Shown in pieces: positions 32,370 to 42,547 of a DNA stretch of 42,547 nucleotides. How positions within the stretch are numbered: position 1 is the first letter of the stretch; each line of letters starts with the position of its first letter. A program made the position numbers and the translations under genes. The notes beneath the pieces are model-generated. The model did not search any database and had not been told where the DNA came from. It saw only the letters and a list, made by a program, of their open reading frames with translations. Origin of the DNA: Archangiaceae bacterium (GTDB lineage Bacteria > Myxococcota > Myxococcia > Myxococcales > Myxococcaceae); NCBI GenBank assembly GCA_016879935.1, contig JAACJQ010000108.1, positions 1 to 42,547 of the forward strand, in the 5' to 3' direction.

Positions 32370-34661
32370 TCAACCCGCGTGGGCGGTGATGTCGCCAGTC
32401 GGCGTGACCGAGAGGGTGATGGTCGCGGGCGGTGTGGCCGAAGCCGTGAGCAGGCTCGCGACGGCAGAGACGACATGCTGCTCCACCGCGCGTTTGAGCG
32501 GCCGCGCGCCGTACCGTGGGTCGAAGCCGAGCTGGGCGACGCGCTCGACGACGGCCTCGGTCCACGTCACCTTCACGCCGCGCCTCGCGAGCCCCTCGCG
32601 GCCGAGCGCGCGCTCCACCACGCGTGAGGCGATGAGCCCAATCTCCTTCGGCGTGAGCGGGTGGTAGGCGACCAACTGGTCGAGGCGGTTGATGAGCTCG
32701 GGCCGGAAGAACTGCGACGCCGCGGCGAGGTAGTGCGTCTGCACGTCGCGGGTGCCATCTCCAAACCCGAACGACTTGCCCGAGCTCTCGGCGCCGAGGT
32801 TGCTCGTCAGCAGCACCACCGTGTTGCGGAAGCTGACCGTGCGCCCGTGGGCATCGGTGAGCCGGCCTTCTCCCAGCAACTGCAGCAGCAGGGCGTGCAC
32901 GCTCGAGTCGGCCTTCTCGACCTCGTCGAGCAACACCACGCCGAACGGCTGCTCCCGCACCTTCGCGGTGAGCGAACCCTGCGCTGCGCCCGCCGCGATG
33001 AGCCGCCACGCGCTGCCCGGCGCCGCGTACTCCGCCATGTCGATGCGCGTGAGCCGCTTCTCGTCACCGAAGAGATAGTGCGCGAGCGAGAGCGCCGACT
33101 CCGTCTTGCCCACGCCCGTGGGGCCGAGCAGCAGGTACGCGCCGAGCGGGCGTGAGGGGTCGCACAGGCCGGTCTTCAAGGTCACGACGAGGTTGCGCAA
33201 GAGCACCATCGCCTCGTGCTGGCCGACGACGCGCTGCCCCAGCTTCGCGAGCACCTGCTCGGGGTCGAGCTTGATGGAGGGGTCGATGAGCTCGCGCGCG
33301 TAGCCGGTGCGCGCGACGAAGGCAGACGTCACCGCGTCGCCGTCGACGGTCGAGACCTTGCCGCCCGCTGGAGCCCGCGCCGCCGCACGCAGCAGGTCGA
33401 CGGCCGCACCGGGAACACCGCCCGCTTCGCCGAAGCGCTCGACGAGGTCGATGGCGCGGTCGAGGGCCTGGTCGGTGATGGTCACGCGGCGCTGCCTGGC
33501 CAGCCGTTTCGCCGATGCCGCGAGCGCCTGCTTCCCCTCGAGGGCGCCGAGCGGCCGAACGGCCAGGCTGCGGAACGCGCGCACGAACGCGCCGTGGGTT
33601 CGCTCAGCGCGCGCCACGTCTTCGGCCGTCGCCTCGATGACGACGCGCAGCTCTCCCGCTTCGATGGAAGGCAGCAGCTGCTGCGCGATGTCGAGCCCCG
33701 AGTCGCCACGACCGGTGCCCGCGTTGAGCAGCTCCGAGAGCGAATCGACGTGCAGCACCGAAGGCTCGCTGCGCAACGAACCGACCATGCGGCGAACGCG
33801 GTCTTGCCACTCGCCGAGGTAGCGCATGCCAGCGACGATTCTCGCGCCACTCGTCGAGTAGACCTCGACGCCACTCAGGACCGAGCCCTTCGGCGCGTCG
33901 GCCACGCGATGCACCAGCTCGTGCACGAGCGTCGTCTTGCCCACGAGCTGTGGCCCGACCAGCAACACACTGCCGCGGCCCGAGCCGCAGAGGGTGTCGG
34001 CGAGCAACTGCACCTCGGCGTCACGCTGAAACGCGCGCTCCACCGTCCCCACGTCCTTCTCGTCGGAGAGCCGTCGGCACGCCTCCGAGAGCCCGGGCGG
34101 CAGCGGCCTGCGACGCTTCGTCTGTTTCTCGCGCTTCGCCTTCTCCTTTCGCACCTCGGCGCGCTGGTCGAAGCGGGTGTCGACGGTGAGCGTTCGCACC
34201 GACTCCTCGCCCGAGTAGCTGACCTCGAGCAGGCGCTGCAGCGGGGCGAGGTGCAGCTCGTGACGAATGAGCTCTTCGGCGAAGCCCTCGAAGTCGGCGA
34301 GGTCTGACAGCACGTGCTCGAGGTTCAGCCGCGGCACCATGAGACGAACTGGGCTGTTCTTCTTCTCGCCCACGCCCTCGGGCCGCACGAGCACGCTGAA
34401 GCGCATCGGCACCTGAAGGAGCCGGCCACGCTGCATCGCTCTGACCTGCAGGTCGACGCGGCGCAGGGTGAACTCTCCGAGCGCGCTCAGGTGACGAAGC
34501 TGGCCACGGTCGAGCAGCCGGCGGCACACGATGGTGAGGTCGGCGTACACGTCGTTCATCGTCTCGCCGAACGACGCAAGGTGCGGCGCGCCGAGCACGT
34601 GGGCCGAGTAGCCAACCCTGGGGAAGCGGCGCACGAAGACGTTGAAGGTGCGGGTCTCCAT
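32370..34661 (-). CDS. ClpB/ClpA-like double AAA+ protein with fused N-domain (third of three)
   Basis: A 763-residue protein; ATG at 34661 shares one base with the upstream stop (TGATG). Residues 1-165 are the N-domain also found as the small protein at 37439-38008; a basic linker (KREKQTKRRR) follows. AAA+ module 1 has Walker A GPQLVGKT (236-243), a YLG pore-loop element (281-283), and a Walker B of VLHVDS with Ser where Glu is required. Module 2 has GPTGVGKT (513-520), an intact Walker B VVLLDEVEKA, TSNLG sensor and GARPLKRAVE sensor 2, but the Clp pore loop GYVG is replaced by Gly/Ala-rich sequence. There is no ClpP-docking loop, no ClpB middle domain, and the protein ends soon after module 2. 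Confidence 0.85.
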   Translation of the reverse strand: METRTFNVFVRRFPRVGYSAHVLGAPHLASFGETMNDVYADLTIVCRRLLDRGQLRHLSALGEFTLRRVDLQVRAMQRGRLLQVPMRFSVLVRPEGVGEKKNSPVRLMVPRLNLEHVLSDLADFEGFAEELIRHELHLAPLQRLLEVSYSGEESVRTLTVDTRFDQRAEVRKEKAKREKQTKRRRPLPPGLSEACRRLSDEKDVGTVERAFQRDAEVQLLADTLCGSGRGSVLLVGPQLVGKTTLVHELVHRVADAPKGSVLSGVEVYSTSGARIVAGMRYLGEWQDRVRRMVGSLRSEPSVLHVDSLSELLNAGTGRGDSGLDIAQQLLPSIEAGELRVVIEATAEDVARAERTHGAFVRAFRSLAVRPLGALEGKQALAASAKRLARQRRVTITDQALDRAIDLVERFGEAGGVPGAAVDLLRAAARAPAGGKVSTVDGDAVTSAFVARTGYARELIDPSIKLDPEQVLAKLGQRVVGQHEAMVLLRNLVVTLKTGLCDPSRPLGAYLLLGPTGVGKTESALSLAHYLFGDEKRLTRIDMAEYAAPGSAWRLIAAGAAQGSLTAKVREQPFGVVLLDEVEKADSSVHALLLQLLGEGRLTDAHGRTVSFRNTVVLLTSNLGAESSGKSFGFGDGTRDVQTHYLAAASQFFRPELINRLDQLVAYHPLTPKEIGLIASRVVERALGREGLARRGVKVTWTEAVVERVAQLGFDPRYGARPLKRAVEQHVVSAVASLLTASATPPATITLSVTPTGDITAHAG

Positions 34662-37432
34662 CACGCCCTTCCTTTCGCCCGCAGACACGCCGCGAGGTGC
34701 CGGCGCTTCTCGGAGAGGCGCAGGCCCGTCGCGCGGAAGACGCCATCGCTCTTCCACGCACGCTCGAGCACCAGCAGCGGAAAGCGGTCTGCGCTCACCT
34801 GGGCGCCGCGCCGTCGCGCTTCACGCTCGGCCGCCAGCTCCGTCTCCCACGACGTCAACCGCGCGCGGGTCGCCGCTTCGGAGCCGTCGCTCTCACCCTC
34901 GAGCGGCAGGGCACGCACGAGCGCGCGACGAACGACCCCATCGTCAGCCTGAACGTCGACGCGCCCGTAGCCGAACCACGGCGAGAGCAGCGTGCGCACG
35001 CCTGCGCCCTGGAACACGAGCGCGTGGCGACGGGGCTGTGGCGGCGTGCCGGCGTGCCAGCCGTCGAGGCCTTCGAAGAGCTGGAGCACCGGCAGCAGCG
35101 GGAGCGTCTGGGCGAACGTCGCCAACGCCCCGGGTGCGGGCGTTCCCACCACGTCGAGCAGCAGCGTCACCGTCTCTTCACGCGCGCTCTCGGCGAGCTG
35201 CACCTTCAGCACCTCGAGCTCGTCGAGAATGCCGGCGAGCTTCGGCGCCGACGAGCCCACCGCGGCCTCTTCGTTCACCGTGTACATGACGCCAGAGACC
35301 TCGACGGTGGGCCGGTTGCGCTTCGGCGTTCTCCACCCGCGGCTCTCGATTTGCCGGGGAGCGTCGACGCGCTCTTCGTACACCTCGGGGTCGAGCGGTC
35401 CTTCGACGAGCTCCTCCACTTCGGTGGAGAGCTGCTCGAGCTCGGCCAGCACCAGCGCGCGTGAAGGCACCTGCAGCCCTGCATCGAGCGCCTCACGACG
35501 GGCGACACGCAGCGCGCGGGCCGCGGGAGAACCGAGCAGGCCCGTGAGCTCATCGGTGAGCCGCCGGCCGGTCGCGCGGAGCCGGGGCAGCGTCCACTCC
35601 GTGGGCGCGTCGACGGGCACGGCCGGAGGTGGCGCGAGCAGCTTCACCGACAGCGCCGCTTCGTCACCACGCCGGAGCATCTCGATGAGCGCGAGCTCGT
35701 CGACGTCGCGGCGCACGAGGTGATGCGCGAGCGGCACGGCGAGCTGGCGCTCCAACGCGCGCTTGAGCGGGCGCGCGCCGTAGCGGGGGTCGAAGGCCTG
35801 ATCGACGAGCAACTCGAGCAGCTCGGGCTCGACGTCGACGAGCACGTTCCCGCGCTGAAGCCCGCGTCGCCGCAGCAGCGAGCCGAGCGCGTGCTCCACC
35901 ACCAATCGCAGCGCCGGCTTGTCGAGTGAACGGAACGGCACCACGCGGTCGAGGCGATTGAAGAGCTCGGGGCGGAAGAAGGCCTTCGCCGCCGAGAGGT
36001 AGTGCTGGCTGGCGGCCTGCACGTCGCCGCGCGCGAACCCGGTCTGCGTCGCCGCCTCACGCACGCCGAGATTGCTCGTCATCACCACCACGCAGTTGCG
36101 CCCGTCGGCGGTACGCCCCGTCGAGTCACTGAGCCGGCCTTCGCCGAGGAACTGCAGCAGCGCGTCGAACACGCGGGGGTGTGCCTTCTCGATTTCGTCG
36201 AAGAGCACGACACAGAACGGCTGCGTTCTCAGCGCGGTGATGAGCTCGCCCTGCGCGCCGCCGGCAGCGCCGATAAGGCGGTCGATGGAGCCGGGGTCGG
36301 CGAGCTCTGACATGTCGAAGCGCACGAGCCGCTCCGACGAGCCGAACAGCGTGCGTGCGAGCGCCTTCGCCGTCTCGGTCTTGCCGACGCCGGTCGGGCC
36401 CACGAAGAGGTAGTTCGCGAGCGGCTTCTCGGGGTCCTGCACCGAGAGTTGCAATGACAGCACCGCGTCGGTGACGGCTTCGATGGCCTCGGGCTGCCCA
36501 GCCACCTGCGCGGAGAGGTCGGCCGAAATCTCGGCGCGTGACTTCGGCGTCGCTCCGCCCAGCACGAAGTCTGGCAGGCCCGTCTCGCGACGCACGGCTT
36601 CGAACACGTCCTTCGCGCGGTAGCGGCGCACCCGCCCCTCCACCGTGCCCGCGCCCGAGAGCACCTGCTGCACCAGCCGCACGGCGCGACCAGGCAACGC
36701 GCGGCCAGCGAAGAAGCGACCCGAGAGCTCGAGCGCGAGCTGCATGACGTCTGGAGCGAGCCTCGGCGTGACGCCGGCAGACTGCTGCTCGAGCTCACGC
36801 ACGGCGGCGAGCAGGACCGGCAACGTCTCGCGCTCCGACATGGGCGGTACCTGCACGACGTCGAAGAGCGCGGCGAACGAGGGCGCTTCTTCACGAAGCC
36901 GCTCGAAGCGCTCGGGCGTGCACTCTCCGACGATGGTGAGCTCCCGGCGCGCGAGCTGCGGCTCGAGGTACATCGCGAGGTGGGTGTCGCCCTTCGCGTG
37001 CCGGCCGGCGAAGACGAGCGAGGTGAGGTCGTCGACGAAGAGCACGTCGCCCGTGTCGACCAGCTCGTTGCACAGCTCCCTGGCCCGCGCCTCCCACTGG
37101 CCCACGTACGACATGCCCGCGATGAACTGATTGCCATCGATGCGCCAGACGTCGCGGCGGGTGGTGACGGTGCGCTCGACGAGCCGGCGCGTCACCTCGT
37201 GCACGATGGCCGTCTTCCCCACGCCGCCTGCGCCGACGAGCACGATGCCCGCACCCGACCGCTTCTCGAGCGCCTCGACGACGGCGTTCACGATGGCCTC
37301 ACGGCCGCGCGCACGGCCCAGCGCGCCATCACGCGCCTGATGCGAGAGGTTGCGGCCAATCTGGCGCAGCGTTCTCACGGCGAGGCGCGCACGGGCGCGG
37401 CGCTGCTCACGGTCCTCCGCCGTCTCGGCCAC
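34661..37432 (-). CDS. ClpB/ClpA-like double AAA+ protein with PCRF-like C-terminus (second of three)
   Basis: A 923-residue protein with no N-domain; it begins with a basic helix. The GTG start at 37432 follows GGAG directly with no spacer, 6 bases after the previous stop, so initiation probably depends on coupling. AAA+ module 1 has Walker A GAGGVGKT (67-74), pore-loop SYVGQW (108-113) and Walker B VLFVDD, with Asp for Glu. Module 2 has GPTGVGKT (345-352), VVLFDEIEKA, TSNLG and GARPLKRALE, but an Ala/Gly-rich loop in place of GYVG. From about residue 700 a coiled coil leads into VTLLLDVVGTPAPGALATF..ALVFQGAGVRTLL..GYGRVDV, which follows the pattern of the release-factor PCRF domain. It is more degenerate than the neighbour's. 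Confidence 0.82.
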   Translation of the reverse strand: MAETAEDREQRRARARLAVRTLRQIGRNLSHQARDGALGRARGREAIVNAVVEALEKRSGAGIVLVGAGGVGKTAIVHEVTRRLVERTVTTRRDVWRIDGNQFIAGMSYVGQWEARARELCNELVDTGDVLFVDDLTSLVFAGRHAKGDTHLAMYLEPQLARRELTIVGECTPERFERLREEAPSFAALFDVVQVPPMSERETLPVLLAAVRELEQQSAGVTPRLAPDVMQLALELSGRFFAGRALPGRAVRLVQQVLSGAGTVEGRVRRYRAKDVFEAVRRETGLPDFVLGGATPKSRAEISADLSAQVAGQPEAIEAVTDAVLSLQLSVQDPEKPLANYLFVGPTGVGKTETAKALARTLFGSSERLVRFDMSELADPGSIDRLIGAAGGAQGELITALRTQPFCVVLFDEIEKAHPRVFDALLQFLGEGRLSDSTGRTADGRNCVVVMTSNLGVREAATQTGFARGDVQAASQHYLSAAKAFFRPELFNRLDRVVPFRSLDKPALRLVVEHALGSLLRRRGLQRGNVLVDVEPELLELLVDQAFDPRYGARPLKRALERQLAVPLAHHLVRRDVDELALIEMLRRGDEAALSVKLLAPPPAVPVDAPTEWTLPRLRATGRRLTDELTGLLGSPAARALRVARREALDAGLQVPSRALVLAELEQLSTEVEELVEGPLDPEVYEERVDAPRQIESRGWRTPKRNRPTVEVSGVMYTVNEEAAVGSSAPKLAGILDELEVLKVQLAESAREETVTLLLDVVGTPAPGALATFAQTLPLLPVLQLFEGLDGWHAGTPPQPRRHALVFQGAGVRTLLSPWFGYGRVDVQADDGVVRRALVRALPLEGESDGSEAATRARLTSWETELAAEREARRRGAQVSADRFPLLVLERAWKSDGVFRATGLRLSEKRRHLAACLRAKGRA

Positions 37433-37438
37433 CTCCGG

Positions 37439-37998
37439 CTACTCCTTCGGCGCGTTCTTCGCGCGGCGTTTGCGCATGCGCAGCGGCACGGAGTGGCGAG
37501 GCAGAATCGTGGGCGCGTCGGTGTCGACCTCGAGCACGTCGAGGCGCTGGTCGTGCTCGCAGCACCACTCGTCGAGCCGCTCCACGCGCTTGTCGAGGCA
37601 CCAGGTTCGCAGCCGGTGGGCGAGGCCTTCGTCGAGGTCGCCCGGCGTGGCGATGGCGAACGCGAGCTCCTTCGCCTTCGTCGGCGTCGCCACCCAGAAC
37701 TCGTCGTCGGGCCACTTCTCGAGCAGCACCGGCACGCGCCCCTTCAAGGCGTACGAGCGGCCATCGCTCTGGTCTCGCGCGACGGTGTCGACGTTCACGT
37801 GCTTGAGGCGCACGTGCGGCGCCATCTGCCAACGCCACGCCTCGCCGACGGCTTCACGCTCGAAGCCCAGCATCACCATGAGCGTGAGGTCGTCACGCAG
37901 CTCACTCAGGCTCGGGCCTTCGGCGGTGATGGAGGGCCAGTGCGGCAACCAGCACCGCGCGAAGTGCGCGCCGGAGCGCTCGATGACGAGCGGGAGCT

Positions 37999-38008
<10 letters not shown>
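37439..38008 (-). CDS. Stand-alone N-domain protein of the triple AAA+ operon
   Basis: A 189-residue protein starting at ATG 38008, 10 bases inside the end of the preceding gene. It opens with a short beta-sheet and helix of HicB-like pattern (LPLVIERSGAHFARCWLPHW, then SLSELRDDLTLMV). A middle region follows (HVRLKHVNVDTV, GRVPVLLEKWPDDEFWVATP), then a helical part ending in LDVLEVDTDAP and a basic tail (RMRKRRAKNAPKE). The same order is visible at the N-termini of the first and third AAA+ proteins. It therefore looks like the detached N-domain of the second AAA+ protein, which lacks one. It is presumably a substrate- or target-recognition subunit; the function is not known. Confidence 0.75.
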
Positions 38009-41514
<3,506 letters not shown>

Positions 41515-41520
41515 GTCGTG

Positions 41521-41524
41521 CTCC
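41521..41524 (-). promoter_or_regulatory. Ribosome binding site that decides the start of the first AAA+ gene
   Basis: GGAG on the minus strand, six bases before the GTG at 41514. The longer in-frame start at 41595 has no such site. This places the start 27 codons further in. Confidence 0.55.
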
Positions 41525-41628
41525 GACTGGGGGCGGGTCGCTCGAGGCGCGAGTCGTGAAGCGCTCGAGTCATCATCGGCGCGGAAGCTCGCCACGCCAG
41601 TGCAGCGCGGTCAATGACAGCGAGCGGC

Positions 41629-42546
41629 TCAGTCCCACCAGGCGAACCACCACCCCGTCATCAACTCGGCGGCGCGACGCTCGAGCACGTCGGAGGCGCC
41701 TTCGGGCGAGAAGGTGAAGTGCTCCTCGGCGAGCGTGAGGGCGTCGGCGCGCGTGAGCGTCGTCGGGCCGAGCCACTCGATGATGGCCGGACCCACCGCG
41801 ATGACCTTCGCGCCATGACGCGTCTCCCAGTGACGACTCACGGCGACGGCCTGCGCGAGCGATGGTGTCGCCTCTCCGGCCTGCGTGAGCGACGGCATGA
41901 AGGCGAGCGCCTTCCACGCAGCGTCGGTGGGCACGAGCGCGAGCTGCACCTCTGTCAGCACCTCTTTCGTGAGCGGGTCTCTCACCGCACCGAGCCAGGT
42001 CTTTGGCGCCGCCTCGGGCCACGCGCCGCTCGTCGGCACGACGTCGGGATACGAGGGATTTCCACCACGACGCAGCAACGCCTCGACGTCGACCTGCGCT
42101 GACGACGCCAACACGATGGCGGGCGTGGTCATCGGGTGCGCGCCCTGCTGGAGGCCGTTCACCCGCTCCTGCTTCCAGGCAGAGCGCACCTCGCGAAGCT
42201 CACGTGCGTCACCGCGCAACAACACCGGCCGATAGCCCGTGGTCGATGCCGCCGCGTCGAGGCGTCTCCACATCGCCTCGGCCTCACGACCCGGAACTCG
42301 CGCGACGAGGACACCGTGATTCTCGGGGTAGAGCTGGCGCAGGGAGCCCAGACGGAAGGGCACCAGCACCTCGGGCGTGGGCAGCTCCGCGACGAGAGAA
42401 CGTCGCTCTTCGAAGTCTGAGGCGCTCAACGAGTCATCGGTACGCGCCGCTTCGACTGGCGACATCACCTCGAAGAGCGAGTGCGCCCCGGTGAGACTGG
42501 GGAGGCGAAACTTCTTCCCCACGGTGAGAGATGGGTCGAGCCCACG
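41629..42546 (-). CDS. DUF4253 domain protein, first visible gene of the AAA+ operon (possibly 5' truncated)
   Basis: About 300 residues. The C-terminal 110 residues match DUF4253: VQLALVPTDAAWKALAFM, SRHWETRHGAKVIAVG, ALTLAEEHFTFSPEG and the closing GWWFAWWD. DUF4253 is a family of unknown function, often near polymorphic-toxin immunity or SUKH-like genes. The N-terminal part (VLVARVPGREAEAMWRRLDA, then YRPVLLRGD) has the beta-alpha layout usual for the family. A GTG at 42522 could start it, but it lacks a ribosome site and the frame stays open to the window edge, so the gene may extend beyond. It lies 114 bases before the first AAA+ gene's preferred start on the same strand. Confidence 0.75.
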   Translation of the reverse strand, partial: RGLDPSLTVGKKFRLPSLTGAHSLFEVMSPVEAARTDDSLSASDFEERRSLVAELPTPEVLVPFRLGSLRQLYPENHGVLVARVPGREAEAMWRRLDAAASTTGYRPVLLRGDARELREVRSAWKQERVNGLQQGAHPMTTPAIVLASSAQVDVEALLRRGGNPSYPDVVPTSGAWPEAAPKTWLGAVRDPLTKEVLTEVQLALVPTDAAWKALAFMPSLTQAGEATPSLAQAVAVSRHWETRHGAKVIAVGPAIIEWLGPTTLTRADALTLAEEHFTFSPEGASDVLERRAAELMTGWWFAWWD

Positions 42547-42547
42547 A

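Noticed and set aside
41515-41595. Longer N-terminus of the first AAA+ gene starting at GTG 41595
   Set aside because: There is no ribosome binding site there, and the extra 27 residues have no match in the other two N-domains; GTG 41514 has GGAG at six bases.

Overview
The window looks like chromosomal DNA from a myxobacterium (Myxococcota). It is uniformly GC-rich. It encodes a protein with a MYXO-CTERM-like tail, an FHA/sigma-54 activator, DUF1501 and Planctomycete-type cytochrome proteins, RCC1 repeats behind a Val-Asp-Ala-Gly linker, many lipoproteins, and a large multihaem cytochrome locus. No tRNA, rRNA, transposase, integrase or CRISPR array was seen.

Layout. (1) 1-3119 is housekeeping-like: the 3' end of a urate hydroxylase PuuD-type gene with an extra cytochrome c domain, an exonuclease III/AP endonuclease, a FusB-like treble-clef protein, a small membrane protein and a group II truncated haemoglobin. 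(2) 3171-15263 (minus) is one long, tightly overlapping set of genes: two NHL beta-propeller lipoproteins flanking an outer-membrane beta-barrel, then six c-type cytochromes with 41 putative haem sites in total. A Cys-rich secreted protein and a degenerate GyrB-like protein follow. This has the composition of a porin-cytochrome electron conduit. A divergent FHA/sigma-54 activator (15540-16898) shares with it a control region carrying a 16-bp direct repeat, an inverted repeat and a perfect 16-bp palindrome. (3) 16912-18568 holds two unrecognised genes. (4) 18621-25302 holds a MYXO-CTERM-type protein, divergent from a three-gene cassette: DUF1592/1588/1585-like protein, cytochrome lipoprotein, and Tat-exported DUF1501 protein. 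(5) 25345-32368 is assorted: an L,D-transpeptidase, a DUF4345 membrane protein and TetR regulator pair, an RCC1 lipoprotein, and a P450 and TetR pair. Each TetR pair shares a short intergenic region with a clear inverted repeat.

(6) 32370-42546 (minus) is the best candidate for an undescribed system. It is a compact operon of a DUF4253 protein, three divergent ClpB/ClpA-like double-AAA+ proteins and one small protein. One N-terminal domain (here called the N-domain) appears fused to the first and third AAA+ proteins and as the separate small protein in front of the second. The first AAA+ protein ends in a domain that aligns by eye with bacterial release factor 2 but lacks the GGQ catalytic region. 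The second ends in a weaker version of the same fold. All three have damaged Walker B motifs in the first AAA+ module and altered pore loops in the second. I read this as a multi-subunit AAA+ remodelling machine that may act on ribosomes or another nucleoprotein. The function is inferred, not known.
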